From assembly GCF_036370855.1 (NCBI RefSeq), contig NC_088102.1, positions 71,619,601 to 71,683,600 of the forward strand: a stretch of 64,000 nucleotides of DNA. The letters are read 5' to 3'. The position numbers and the translations under genes are program-made. The number at the start of each line of letters is the position of its first letter. The stretch's first letter is position 1. This document shows positions 42,701-57,700 of this stretch, one piece after another. The notes below the pieces were generated by a model that saw nothing but the letters and a program-made list of their open reading frames with translations, was not told where the DNA came from and ran no database searches. The DNA comes from Dromaius novaehollandiae (Eukaryota; Chordata; Aves; Casuariiformes; Dromaiidae).

Positions 42701-45700
42701 AGAGGCATGAGATGCCATTTTCTACAATGTTAAACTTCAGGCATACCTGCTTAGGAAATAAACTGAGGCCAAAGATCTGAGGCCAAAAATTCCTTTGGTG
42801 ACAGCAGCCAGGCTGGAGAAAAAAAGACCTAGATTTTAGCAATTAATTAAGGAAGGCTTTCATTGAAGACTATCAGGAAAATTGCTCGCATAAGTGCAGT
42901 GTCAGAGTTGCCCCTAGACAGAGGAAATTTCTACTCAAATGGCATCTTTCTGTAATTAGCTCTACTCACAAGCAGGGAATTGCTCTGGAAACAAAGCCAA
43001 CTCCTGTAATTCACGGTACAGTTTTGGGATGACCACATTCCTTATCAAAAGGCAAACTGGCACCTTACTGTGTGAGAACAGCATTTTGAAACAGGAATTT
43101 TTAATAGAAACACCAAAAAGTTTTTGGAAAGGAATATGAATAGTACCAGGGTAGCAAAAAGCAAAAGAGGAGGGGAAACTGCAGCTGTGTTCACGGCCAA
43201 ATCTTTTCAATAAAATTAGAAAGTGGCCTCTGTGAGTCCCATCATAATCAAAGGTTTTTACAGAAGCAAATAGGAGCGGGGATCTTTGCATGGAAAAATT
43301 ACTGCTTGAGAAAAGGAAAAAAAGGTAGAGAAGTGGTCTCTTAAGAGCGAATCAGTAGAGTCCCAGAAAGATCTGTGCTTAGGCCAGTGACATACAATAT
43401 ATTCATACATGATCTGCAAAAGTGGTGAGTAGTGGCATGACAAAGTTTGCCAATGGTACTGAGATATTTGGGGTAATAAAATGAGGGCTGATTTGCAGAC
43501 AATCTGTATTGCTGACTGACTGGATGATCACATATGAGATAAAATTCAGTACAGATAAACATCAAGCAACGCGCACAAAAAATAATCCTGACCTTCTGTA
43601 ACAGCAGAAGCTCTTTGAGCTGACCATTACTACTCGAAAACAAGATCATGACTTATGATAAATCTGTGAAAACGTCAAGTTGGTGTTCAGTAGTATTTGC
43701 TCAAAAATGTAAATTATGTTAGGAATTATGAGGAAGGAGTTAGGAAATATGATTATGCTGCTGTATAAATCCTTAATGCATCCATATTTCTAAGCATTTC
43801 TGGTATCCCTAGCTCAAATGAGATAAAGAGGAATTGGAAAGGGTAGAGAAGGACATCAATAAAAGTATGAAATGGCTTCTGAATGAAGAGCATCTGAATA
43901 GACAGGGATTGAAGTCTGTCAAAAAAAGATGAGGAGGGTGTGGGGGAATATGGAGTGTTATAAAATCTGGAGTTGAATGGAGGAGGTGAACACAAAGCAT
44001 TTGCTCAGTGTTTCTTCCAATGTGAGAACTACGCATCAAGTGGAATTTTCCAGAGGCAGATTTAGCACAAGCAAAAGGAGGTGCTGTTTTACATGTTATG
44101 TCATTGCACTGTGGGATGCAGCAGCACAAGCGGTGAAAACATACATGAGTTTAAAAAATAATAGGTCTGGAAGGAAATGCTACTTGAGGGTTATTAAATA
44201 CCAGATATGCCTCTGGTTTAGGAAGTTGCTGAACTGTAAATTGCCGGAAGCTGCAAAAGTGTGTCAGGGAAGTATCCTTACATTTGCCCTGTTGATTTAC
44301 TCTCCCCCAGACATCTAGATGAATCTTTGGCTGCCCTGGTATAGCTGTCGCATTCTAGCCATTGTAATAGGGCAGAGGCAGTCCTAGGAAGTGCAACAGT
44401 TCGGTTTTTACAATCAAAGAAACAAAGGTCAAAGCATTAGGTGATTTATTAAGTGTTTTCAACGTGTAATGCATGTCATGACAACCTCTGCTGTGAAAAT
44501 CCCAAGTGCTTTGAATTGTGCATGTCACTTAGGCTCATTTAACGTAACAGTCTGCTTTTTATTTCAGGAGATTTTCTGGCATTTCTATGACAACATGCAG
44601 TAACATGCACTAGGCTGGCTACTTCTCCATCTTTATCTTATAGGATGATGGAGGGTCTTGGGTGGGCATTAAAATGTGTGTTGAAACAAAATAGTGGGAG
44701 AAATGTGCCATCCAGTCCTGGAAGCTTCCTGTTTACATATGGCTGTATTATCCTGAATGCTTCTGCAGAGCTTGTTTAAAGACATCAGTTGTGTATTCAG
44801 TTGGCCTTCCTGAGAACAGAATTTGGGAGCAAAGAATGCAGAAAGCAGAGAGAAGTTCTTAACATTAATCACCACACTGTCCAGATATGGCAGCCAGGCC
44901 TGCTGCATAATTGCAGGAAGGTATAAATGTGAAAAGCTGGTGCGACAAAGCAAACACAGAAGGATCTATTAAAGATGAAGGGAAGAAGAGCAAAAAAGAG
45001 TGCTGGTCTCCTGTATTAGAAAATGACTTGGAATGGTTGTGGGATGTAACTGCTGAAATTTAATAGTTACTTGTTTCATTGACCAGAAGTAGAGAGAAAG
45101 GGCTCATGAATGATATTTAAGACAAGGAGAGCAAGATCACAGCTGTCAGAAGAGCTTGCGTTAGTATCGATAACAGATCAGACATCCTTTTCCCCTCCTC
45201 TCCCTTGTAAGTGACAGCAGTCATAGTAAATCCACAACCTTCATGTGGCAAGACTGGTGGTTCCTTTTTCATACTGGATTGTGACTGAAGGAGTTTACAA
45301 GGAAGGCGAGTGCTTTACTGAGGAAATCTGTGCTATTGCTTTGCTCTTCGAGGCTCTGTGCCCTTTCTGGCTGTGATTTGGGCTCTGTGACAGCCAAACA
45401 TGCACTGAGCTTTTCACAGTAATGGAGATGAAGTGAGTCTCTCTGCTAATGGGTGTTTGTAATGTGGATGTTGGGAGTTACCTGCTTTCTCGAAGTACAT
45501 TAGCACTCTCCCACTGCTAATGGTAAGGAAGAGGACTAGGATTTTTGTTTGTAACCTCTTTGGGCACAGCGAAAAGAGTGATGCTGAAGTCCCCATGCAG
45601 AAAACCACTTCTGAAAGGAGCTGCTGTGGTATGCACTCCCTCACCAGTACAGGCCACTGCATTGTCCTTGCAAGCTGGGAGACAGGGACTGGTGGCACCT

Positions 45701-48700
45701 CCTTCCTGACTGTGTGTAGTGCTTGGAGAGTAGATGTGGTCAGCCAGTAGTACCCATTGGATAAAAGCCTGGCAAGGAAGAAGAGAGTAAGAGACTAAGT
45801 AGCTAAAAGCTGGCAGCAATAGGAGCCACCTCCAAGTGAGAAGGGCCACTTTGCTACTTGTCCCAGAGGGAAATGGTTCCTGGAACTGAACTCGCCTGAA
45901 GATGCGAGAGAGCCTTGTTCTCTTCCAGCAAAGAGTCTCCGCTTTGTTCCTGCCCTCCCTCCTGAGCCCCCATCTGCTGGTATATTAGCCCATACTCATG
46001 AACGCAGATTGCTGGAGTCCTCCCATGACCTCTTCTGTGCATGTGCAGGTTTCCCCTTCTCACCCACTTGTTTTATTTTCTTTGAGAGCTACTCAGAATG
46101 TTCTGCAGCTTTTTTTTCTTGATGGGAATTTTTTTGAGAGACAGGGCAGAATGAACTTTGGCTCATGTTCAAGAGTAATAAAGATAAGAATTAGCAGGGA
46201 CTTTGAACATAAATGAGACAAGATAAAAAGCCATTAAATGTAGTTCAGCAGCATGCCAAAGCAGATCAAGATGTTATTTACAATGCAACTCTGTGTTTTC
46301 ATTTGAATAACAAGGAACAATAACGGCTGCTCCACTTTGTCTCCTTATAATGCAGTAAGACCCCAGAACATTGGCACAGGATGTAAGAATTAGTTATGGA
46401 CCAAAATATGTCATCTTGTAGGTCAGACTGCTGGGCTATTGTATTCCTCTTAGGTTTTATTTAGACATTTCGGCAGGCATTGGCTTCAAAACAAGTATAA
46501 TTTTTCATAAAAATAGAAGTTATATTTTCTGGCTAGCCCTCATTATTATGAAATAGTTTCATCCTCCATGCACATTTTGTCATTATTGAACCCAGAGATG
46601 CAGACTCTGGACTGAACGTGTACAGGGGAGAAATTCGTACCTAGGTATTTCACACATGGTATTTTGAGTAGGTAACGTATGAACGTGTAGTGCTTGAGAA
46701 CTATTGATGCAGTGAGCTTTCACATTAAAGTCAAAGGTGAGCAGAGGGCTGAGCTATGGATTATAATCTAATTGTGGACTCCCAGTCGTTCTGCTGCATC
46801 GCAAAGGGAAAGCGGCAGCTCTGGAGGTCGAGCGTCATCTCAGTGTTACACGGTAGATTCAGCAATAGGTGTGAGCACAGTTCCCAGGGCGGGACTAAGC
46901 AGCTTCAGATATTCAGGTCTCAAAATGAGAGAGTGATCACAAGAAGCTGTAGGGAGACACGCTGACATGTGTGGATGCAAGAGAAAAGCAAGCAGATGCC
47001 TGTGGCTTGCAAACTGATTTGTAAAATAGTGGAGCAGAGGCCAAGCAAGGAAACAGTCACATCTGATGAAATGGCTTTTTGCCATGCTGGGCCATTTTGC
47101 TGCCTACTCCATCTCCTGCAGCGTGAGCTCTTAGACTGTGAGGACAGAAGTTACTGAGGATGTACAGTCTGGATCTCTCCCTTGCAGTCTGTTCCTGCTT
47201 GATTCCAGAATGCTGAAGGTTATTTTGTGCCATTGTGAACCTGTGTGCCACTGCATTTTCCGGTTCCTTTAGATAAGAAGGCAGTAGGAGCTGAGAGCAT
47301 TTCATTTCATTTTCTTCTTCCTCATCTCTGAGCTGTTTAGAGCAGACACAGGCTGGCCCTCACAGTGCAAACGTGAGAGCAGGAGAGCCTTCCCCGCCTT
47401 GGGCATTAGTGAGCTCTCAGCAATGGGTCTCGTTGCTGAATCCCCTGGTGGGACAGTTCTACTAGTAAGAACATGAGCATTACCTGCAGGGCCAAAGACA
47501 TTTGAATAATCTTGGTGCTCCCTTTCCCTTCTAGTAACCAAACAAAACCTTTCTTTTCCAAAAGTCTTTCAGCCCACAGAAACATCCCCCCGCCCCCCCC
47601 CCCCCCCCCGACAGAAAACAGCAACCAGAGAGGCTTGGACATATTTGCTCTTTGCTAGTGTCTTCTCTCACTCCCGTTCTTACAGCTTTGATAATAAACC
47701 TACTCTTGTGCTTAGTTTTTTCACAGGTTCGGTACCACTGTTCTGCTGTGCTGTTGCATGTCATGATCAAGAATGTAGGGTTGAAAGAGACTGCTCAGGT
47801 TGTCAAGTCCAGTCCTCTAGTATCACAAGCCCTGCATCATGTAATTATTTTCATGAAGATATAAAAGCACTATAGGGTAGTGAACGCATGCAACTGCAGC
47901 AGAACCTGGCTATCACTTGATTGCATCCTCTTTCAAGTGGAGAAAAGACTGGTCTCTCTGTCTCTTGCATTAGGACTCATCCTTTGTTTATATTTGCATG
48001 CGAATTTGCTTTTCTCTGGATTATGAATCTGGTTTATACAGATGAGGGTTTTAGGGAAATCAGGAGGGTGGGAAATGAAATAAAAGCTGAATCTGTAGTT
48101 CAGCTACTCCACTGGTGGGTTGTTTTGAGGTTGTGCTTTTTTGAGTGGATTTGCTAAGCATGTTTCCCTTGCTCTGATTTGCATGGGTAATAAGATTGTC
48201 CTGCTTTTCATGCAGCAATTCCTATTTTTCCTTTATGGCCTGCTGCAATGTGGCACTATGTCGTTATGTAGTGAAGCTGCAGCACAAAGGGTTGAAGGAG
48301 TACGGGTTCCAAAGGGGCCAAACTTGGCATCACGTTCTGTGCCCTTGGACAAGCGACATGTCCCTAGTCCTCTGTCACCATCCTCAGTAAGTGTTAGGCG
48401 AGCATCACAGCATTTATCCTGTGGGGGAGATAATCCCCATGTAAAATAGGCAGCACAAAGTAGTTGACTGACTTGCTTAAGGCCGGGCAGGAAATCAGTT
48501 CCTGGGAAAATATGACCCAATTTAGATCCCTGACAATATCGTCCTTTCTTCTCCTTTACTCTCTCTATGAAGTTTGCTTCTCATAAAATTAGGCTAAGAA
48601 CTTTACAGCGGTGTTATGAGGCATTGTAAGTTAATGCTTTTAAAGTACCTGAAGTATAAAAAGCTGCACAGTTAGCTAAGGCTAACTGTGCACTTCTTGT

Positions 48701-51700
48701 TTTAAGAAGGTGATCAGATATCAAGGCCTTGCGAAACACTGCATGTGTCAAGTTTGTCTGGCAGAGCACAGCTAGAAAGGCAGAAGCTCCGATACAGCTT
48801 TCAGCCTGCTAGGGACATACCATGAACACAGATGTCTGCTGGAGGGCCAAGCGACACCGGATTACAGAGAAGGAAGAGATGGGAGGAGTTAGCTTGTAAC
48901 AAATACAGGAAATGAGTTCAGCATAAACCACAAGTTCTCTATTGTCTTAGCTTCATATGATTTACAATGCTAGAGGTAAGGAAGCTGAACAAATGCCAGC
49001 AGATTTGCGAGATGAAGTTAAGCTTGAAACTAAAATCCTAATGCATTGCCACTTATAATGAGAAGTTAATCTCCATGAAGAGGTTGCTATAAGTGTGGGA
49101 AGGAGGTGTGGATACGTGGGTGCTGTTCGCTTCTGCAAAGGCAAACTGCTCACAATGCAAAAATGTGCCATTCTAAAAATTCCCTATTAGAAAATAGGCA
49201 AATCTTCTGGGTGTTTTTTCCTTCTATCTGACTGACTTCTCCCTTCTTTCCTTCCAATTACCGATTACTCTTGGATTATACAGCTTTCAGAGTTGCCCCT
49301 GAGAGGAGTTGCTTTTATGAAGCAGGATACAGTAGTCAGATGATCTTGAGTTATAATCCAGACCATTCTGTTTTTCCTAAAGATGCCTGTTTGCCACATA
49401 TGTGTCAAAATTGCAAGTGTTCTGGAAATTTGGAAAAGTACAATGAAAAAAGCCTGCATAATGCCTTATAAAATATATATGCAGTTCTTTGTGTGACACT
49501 GTACAAGCCCATGAGAATGCCTGAAGCCAAGGTGTTTTGAAATTTCAGCTATTACAGTCCAAATGTGAAGAGCAGAAAAGGAATTGCTTGGATTTGAGTC
49601 ACTGTGGGATGAAAACAAACAGTTGCGCATGGGTTTTTTTTAATCAGTTTTAGGGCAAGTTAAAGGTCCATGAAAGTCTAAGATGTGGGAGTTCACTTTC
49701 CTCAACTTGCAAAAACTCAGACATCATGCAATTAATAGCAGCTTAAGAAGTCACTAAACACAAGCTGAACAGTGGGCACTAATTTTGTATGTGCTTTAAG
49801 TTTATGACAAACAAAGGGGTAAAGTCGTTTAGCTAAAACCTTTTGTTGAGGTTAATGTGTGGTATTATTAATGTGTTAGGGTATCACTAATGTTTTAACT
49901 TGTTGAATTACAGTAACTCAGTCGTGCATCTAACTGACTACATTTGTGCAGCTGAGAGCTCACATTCAGTTAAACTTGAGTCTGATGTGCTGTGCTGACA
50001 ACGCCTGAGTCTGAATTTTGCCCTTAGTTTCTGAAGGAGCAAGCACTTTGATGGCCTCCCTGTTTGCTTTGATATGGATTTCTCCTGCGCTTTAGATAAC
50101 TAATTGTCCTGCTTTATTCTAGGACATGGGAATTTTATCCTTTCATTAGAAACAGTGACTGTTAGTATAACTCCAGCATACCTTGGCTTAGTGATATCTT
50201 ACATAGGAACACAGAGAATGCTAAATAATTTAAAGGGATTCTATAAATACTTTCATACAGCGATGAAACTCAAGTATGACTAATCGGATAAGCCCTATAC
50301 TTAACAAAACAAATCTCTGGTGAACCATCACTGTAGGATACTGCAATTGCTATGGAAAAAAAACAACTCTATGAATTGAAAACTAGCAGCACTTGAAGGG
50401 AGAGAGAGCCCACCTCTCCAATAACCAGGTCTACACCTGGTAGACCTCCCAGGATCCCAAACAACATCTTCCTTGTGGTGCAGGGAGGTTGTAGCATAAA
50501 GTATAGTGCTAATCTAAAAGACCTTATCAGTGTTTTGACAAATAGCTGTCTGTAATAACCTGGTATGCACATCTAGTTTGAGTAGACCAGATACTCATCA
50601 GCCTGTCTGCAAGTTCAGGCTGAAGTCTCGCATGGAATTTTAAGAGCAGTCTCCAGTATGTACTTCATCAGGCCAAAATAGTGCATTTGTGCAGTGGTAT
50701 TAATCACAATATTCTGTTCCTTGTAAGATCCAGGTAATGCAGACTCCAGAATAAAAACGATGAATAATGAAAGACAAGGAAGATAACATTAACAATTTTG
50801 CAAGCCTCAGAGAGGCTCGGTGTGAATTTGGGTCAAGGTTTGGATTAGGTCCTGTTTTTTCAGGTTAGCAGTTAGCGTCATTCTCCCTTCATCTCCATTT
50901 GTTTTTTCTTTTGCAGTGCCAGAAGCTCCGAGAGGTTTTTAACTTGGATTACCCACACAGCACCTTCCTGCTTAAGACTCTGACTGTTGTGTCTGGCCCT
51001 GACATGGTGGATCTCACTTTCCATAACTTTGTGTCCTACAAGGAGAATGTTGGCAAGGTATCTAGACCCGAGGGGAAGGAGGCACTGGGAAACACTATGG
51101 GTTGGAGCATTCAAGGGAGAGCAGGAAAGGAGAGAGGAAAACAGGGAACCTGAACCCTGTCAGTGTTACTGACAAGGTTATAAACACAGGATTGTGTTCC
51201 AGTAAGGCATGGTACCTCTGTAGTTCTAGAAACTTCTATACATGCAGGACCAGTGGAAGAAGTTTAGTGTGTCATTTTTGTCCTTCCTGTGCTTTCTATG
51301 GATAAACAGCCAGCAGGGAGGAGTAGGTGGAAAAGTTCCAGCTGCTAGTGTATATAGGCGGTAGGAAGGTGATATAGCCAGGCCCAGGGAGTAGGAGCAG
51401 TCACTGAGATTCGTAGCCCGGCACTGTTGCCAGGCCAGGTCCATGCCATTTCGGTGTTTGATGCTGTGTATTGATTGGTGCAGTTCCCTAATGCCCAACT
51501 GCCTCTACCTTGTGTGTTTGTTTGTTCCCAGAGCTGGGCTGAGGATATTATGGCCATTGTTCGGAATCCCCTCACATACAATGCTTCTCGATACACCTTC
51601 TTAGAGAAAATGTAAGTGGTTTCTGACAAATGTTCTGTTAAAACATTCATGTACTACCCTCTCTGCACCAGAAATAAAAGGCTTTTCAGCATCCAAGTCC

Positions 51701-54700
51701 TTTGGCAGCCTCCAAAACAAGTCCTGTGTCAACTCAGGAGCTCCAAGGCAGAGGTAGAGGGTTGGTAGCTGGGCCATGTGTCACATGGCAGCTGACTGGC
51801 ACCAAAGTACTTGAGCCTTTTGAAAATCCACTTGGTATGAGACAGATTCACAGCCTCAGATATGTCCCCTCCACAGTCACTACACTAACCTCCAAAAAGT
51901 GCTGCCTCTTTTTCTTGTCTCTGTAATACTGTTTGGTTGGCAACCTGTGATCACTGAGGAACACTAAATAGTGGGTACCATTATTTCATATCTATATCAA
52001 ATGTTTCAGAGGAATCTCTTACTTTGATATCTAAGCTCTTACCATTTGCTTGTCTCTCCCAGGAAATGGGAACAGGTTTTGTCTGAGGGCAAAGCTCACG
52101 ATCTGTAGTGTGCTAGGACTCTGATTATCAGTTAACTCTTGGGTTCTTTTCCCAATTGTATTTTCTTTCTTTCTCCTTACTGGTGCAACTGGAAAGGTTA
52201 TACAAGTGAATTTTCATCCTTCCTCTTGGCTCTTTTCACAGCCTGGTAAAGTTGAAGATGCAGCTTAATGCAGAAGGGAAAATTCCTGTCAGGAAGTAAG
52301 TACGGATATTTGTATTTATTGCCTGTTCAGTCAGACTAAAGACAGTGTATCTGGTGATAGGATTGTAGCCTGGTGGCTTCAGCTGCCTGCTTCTGCTGCA
52401 CCAGAGAGGCAAAGCCTCTGGATTCAGGTCATGAGAGAACTCCTGCTGCATCTGTGGACCCCCGAAAAGGGAGGGGCTTGGGACATAATTTGGAAGACCT
52501 TTTGAGACTCATCTTCATCTGCAGCAAGAAGTTGTTTTGAACAACCACAGATTTCACTTCCTGGCTGTTGCCAAGTAATGATCAACAAAAATAACTCTGG
52601 TAATATTCTGGTCAGGAATTTGTTTTGCTAACCCAAGTTAAAGGGTGGATGAGGTGTAGGACTCATTTTAGCTTTAACGTAAGAAACTTTGAATGTGATC
52701 CATTTCTAGAGGAGAGTTGTTTGCTTGGCTTCCCAGCTAGCCTGAGCTAGCAGTCCTTTGCTTTCTCTTGTCTCCTTTTCCCATGTATGACCACTACAGC
52801 AATTCTATGCTGATATGATTCCACCAACCTTCAGCATTTACTCTGCATTTGAGGACAGAACTCTGGGCTGATGCTAATTCTGATTCAGGGTCAAAAGAGT
52901 GGAGGTCTGTACTCCACTGCTCCCAAGACTGGCTTTGTGCATCAAGGTGGGGCTGCTGTGAGAATCAGCCAGGGCCGCTTTGTTGAAGCAAAGGCCAACC
53001 TATTAATTCTCTCCCACTGCATTGTGTGGCATGAGTCTAGAATTGATTTTGTGCCACTCAGTGTCTTCCCTGCTAAAATCACTCCATGACTGGTCTTATG
53101 GCTCCTCCATGTTTATTCAACTCATACAGTGACAAAAGACTGCACTGCAGTGTTGAATTCCCTTTTTGATGCATAAATTATCCTCTATATTAAGAATAAG
53201 GACCTGCAGTTAGTGCATTCTTAGGTATTCACTGGAAGGTTTTTAAACATTCTGCACCTAGCTTTATGCTGCCTTACAGCATCAGAAGAAGCAAGTGCTA
53301 ATCACCTGTAATAAATGCACTACCTACTTTATGTTATATTGCCTAATGATTCTAGACCGAGTCTATGCTGGCTAAATCTGTTACAGGGTGGTTGATCATT
53401 ATTTAACAATAAACATTTGTTGTTGTTGTTTGTTTTCTAAACCACTAACCAGCAGAATTTCATTCAGTCAGAAACCAGTGTATTTGTCAAAGGGTTTTTA
53501 AAAATGTATAGGTCTTTAATGAATAACACACTAGGGAAGAGTTCTTTAAATTGATCTTTAAAATGCAAGCAAGGCAACATTACTGCAGAGAGAAAAGATC
53601 TTATTTTTTCCAAAACAAGCTTAAAATAATCTCTGCAGGCTCTCTCTTTCCTAAATGCCCTGGCCTTTCTCTCTTGCAGGGTAGTTAAAAGTGCTTTACT
53701 ATCTAAAGCATTAGACCACTAAATAGTCCAGATTAAGAGCAAAGTTTGTAAAAGTATTTGGCATCTCCAGGTGCAGGTAAGTGTTCAGTGGGCTTTCAAA
53801 ACTCCGTGTCTGAATAATTTTGGAAATTCCACTAAGCACCTGCCTTTGTCTTTAGACATTTACATCCCTTTGAAGCATAGCAAGGATGCTGTAATTTTTG
53901 CCTTGCAAAGGGTTGCTTGGGAACTGATATATGATGAGTTTGCATAAGTCTGCTGCAGCTCCCACTGAACACTTTTCCTCCTGTCACCACATTTGGCACT
54001 TCTTGTTCCCCTTCTTTGGCTGTGAGCACCTGAGATACCAGGAGCTTAATAGAATTGACATCTGAATGTATCCTCATTGTTGGCTGGGAGCTTCTGAAAG
54101 TAGGGAGAGTTCAGTTACTGTTAATATTACATAAAATGGCAAAGAGCCTGCTTTAAGCTGAAGGCTTGACACAATGAATTCTGCCCTGCAGACCAGTACC
54201 CAGCTTTCTAAATTGGAGGTGAGCTTTGGTTTCTGCAGCAGCACCCTTTTGTGCTTCTGTCATGTAATACAGCAGCTTCTTTGTGTGTGTGATGGATTTG
54301 TTCCTTGAATTTATGAAAAGCCTTTGGTTTCCAGGACATAAAATTTTGTCTTCATCCACAGCAGCAAATTTACATGAAATTTGTTTGCCTTTTTTTTTTT
54401 TTTTTTTTTAAATCGTGTCTAGTTAGGAGTAAATTTGTACTCAAATGCCTGCTACTGCATGAGATAGTGTCTTGTGGGAAGAAGTTTCCCTGAGAATTTG
54501 TGGCATGACACCAAAGAGGGCACCTCCAAGAGGGGTAGGGGAAGGACAGTCAACAATGATTTTGAGGATAAAGTGATCCAGTTTAGTGTCAGAGCTCCTG
54601 CGGAGTCCATAGCAGAAATACAGAGCTTCTGTATTAAGACAGCAGTCAAAAAATCTACTGTAGAAATATCACTTTATAGGATGTGGTACATCAGGTACTC

Positions 54701-57700
54701 CCTTGGAGAAACACTGTCTTCCTTCTCTGGTTTATTTTTACAGTCTTCTTGACCTTTCCCTTCATTGTACATACTGAAGCACCTCTCTGTATGTTTTGCA
54801 CTCTGGCTGCTTCTCCCAGCCACCGAATCCAGATGTTCTGACTTCACTCCAGTTACACTGTGGTTATGATTTTTTTTTTCCTCTCTCTGGTCAGTATTTT
54901 TCAGATGTTCCCTGCAGATAGGAAGAGGGTGGAAGCAGCATTAAGTGCTTGTCATCTTCCAAAGGGCAAGGTAAGGGTCTTACTAGGTAGCCAAAGGTCT
55001 TACTAGTTTGAGAAAATCTTTTTGCCTACTCTGACCATGATGCCCTTGGCTCTGAAAACAGCAGCAGCCCAAACACTGTAAATTGCTGTGAAGCCCTGCC
55101 CTTGTCATTCTATGCCTTGCCTTAGCTGCAGGCATGCTGAGATCAAGTCTTACTGTTCGTATTGCAATAACGCTTGTAGTTCTATTACCACTGGTGCTAC
55201 ATGGCACAAGAAGCAGTACATTCCCCTCCACCTGCTTTACCTGTTCCACTGTCTGCTCTTTGAAGCAACAGATCTGAAGGTTAATCTTGGCACTGCTACC
55301 AACCTTCTGAGTACAGTCCAAGCCTCTGACACTCCTATCAGTGCATCATGCTCTAGCTTTTACAACCACACAAGAGGCACCAAGGGACAGTTTGCTTTAC
55401 TGTCCATTCTGAAATAGGCCATTACAGTGCTTCTCCACTCCATCTGCTCTTTTCTCAACAGCTTGCCAGATGCTACAGTTGCTCATTTAAATTGTCACAA
55501 ACAAGTGCTGTAAGTGCTGGACTGTGGGTGTTTAGCATAAACAGAGAAGTGAAGGCAGTAATAGGTTTGTGATACTGGCATGTCTCTGTTTCATTTTCAG
55601 AATGATGCTATCAACCCAGAGGACTTCCCTGAAACTGTGTATAAAACTTTCCTTATGAATCTGTGTCCCCGGCCTGAGATCGATGAGATATTTACCTCAC
55701 AGTAAGTTTCCCTTAGTCCACAGTGAAGGACTTAATTTCTTGAGACAAAAGATTGGCAAAAAGGAGGGGGGAGGGATTGTTGTGCTGTGTGGCTGGTCTT
55801 AAGCCTTTCTAGAAGGGTAGATACTCAGGTCACAAAACGATGGCTTAACACCTTCACTGGCAGTCTGAACAGAAAGTATGAGGCCTCACTGGGCTGCAGG
55901 AGTTCTCAGCTGTCACCTTCAGAAGTGCTGATTCCAGGTCAATGCTAGATAATTCTAATGAGACAGGGCTTGTGGCCACAGCCAAATAAGGCCTTGTAAA
56001 GGGTGAGAATAATAGATCCTCACAAGTAACCAGCGATTTTTTTTTTTTCCAAACAGCTAAATCTGGGACTCCTTAAGTGGACTTGATTTCACAGGGCAAA
56101 CAATTCAGTGTGTTCCGAAATTCAGGCCCTTTCAGAGTTCCAATCAGAGGCCCAAAATATGCCCTCAGCACAACCTGTTAACAGTCTTGAATTAATTAGG
56201 AAGAAGAATATAGAGACAGAAGGAAGGTCACAGTGGGAAGCATTGTTTACAGGAAGAAATACAGGAATTTGTGGGCCCAGAGAAGTAGGTGCCCATTGGT
56301 AACCAGAGGAAGGACAAATCTCTCCATTGTGAAGTTTTCCTGGGTAATACTCAGGCCTTACCCCTGCTCCTCTGTAATTCTCTTCCCATAGCCATTTAAA
56401 AGCTAAGCCCTACATGACCAAAGAGCACTTGGCAAAGTTTATCAACAAGAAGCAGCGAGACTCTCGCCTCAATGACATCCTTTTCCCACCAGCCAAACCT
56501 GAGCAGGTGCAGAGCCTGATAGAGAAGTATGAGCCCAGTGGGATTAACATCCAGAGAGGTGAGTCTTACTCAGCACATAGGTCCAGTTTTCTGTCATGTC
56601 CTGCTGTGGAGGTGGCAGGAAAATAGCAGAGGATCTCACACTGTCTGGTACCCTGACTTACCCAGGGGAGCAGCCAGCCTAATTCTCACAAGCCCCTGTG
56701 TTGCCATGCAATGGCAAGGAGGTGCCAGAACCATTTTGTTTCATTGCCATTAACAGCTTTATTTTCCATGCAGGGCAGTTGTCTCCGGAGGGGATGGTCT
56801 GGTTCCTCTGTGGCCCTGAGAACAATGTGATAGCACTGGACAAATTAGTGCTGTACCAGGACATGACCCAGCCGCTCTCACACTACTTCATCAACTCATC
56901 ACACAACACGTACTTAACAGGTATGGGCAGTTCTGTAGCCTGCCTCAGATCACGTGCGTATGTGCCATCACAAAGAATGCATGAATGATCCTCTCAATCG
57001 ATTAGCAGATGTATCTGCTCTGAAATTTGAAGTACTGAGGGCAGTAGTACACCCTGAGGGGTGTGACAATTAAATGTTGTGCAAAAGGAAGACGTCACCC
57101 TGTTGCCTAAAACATCTTGCCAGCCTGCCATGTACACCTGCTCAAGGAAGTCAGAGGGTTCTTTTACTCTAACTTACACAGAAAATGTCCCACATGAATA
57201 AATAATGATGGGAATTACTCCTTCTACTCTCCTCCAGCTGGTCAGTTTTCTGGCATCTCGTCTCCCGAAATGTACCGCCAGACACTGCTGGCTGGCTGCC
57301 GCTGCGTAGAGCTGGATTGCTGGAAGGGTCGTCCCCCGGATGAGGAGCCGATCATCACTCATGGGTTCACCATGACAACTGAGATCCTTTTCAAGGCAAG
57401 GAAGGAGTTTTTTTCCCATGTGTTTTCTCTTGCTTGGTTTTAGGCTGATCTCTGTTCAGGGAGGCTGGCTGACTGAGGGCACTGTCAAATGCATGGGCTG
57501 AGGGCAAAGATGTTTGAAAGATTGATGGAAAGATGACAAGTGAATGAATTTGTAGATAGGAGGAGAGACCAGCAAATATGCAATAGGTTGGAGTTTGTTT
57601 ATGTTTTTGGAGTGGGAGGACCAGAAGAGAGGTTGTTAGCTGGATGAAGACAAATGAATGAGTGAAATACAGGATGCAGATAAGAGCGATGGAGAGGTGA

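Larger units (their letters stand above)
41473..50916 (+). other. PLCB2: PLCB2 intron 3
   Basis: A 9.4-kb GT-AG intron, the longest seen. It holds the largest CR1 copy, a reversed CR1 tail, a C-rich tract and a perfect 12-bp inverted repeat. No alternative exon was recognised; exon 3 joins exon 4 in frame as in the family. Confidence 0.92.

Noticed and set aside
54961-55010. 11-base direct repeat after the exon 7 donor as an alternative splice donor
   Set aside because: The repeated string lacks the GTAAG core in the second copy, so no second donor is created.
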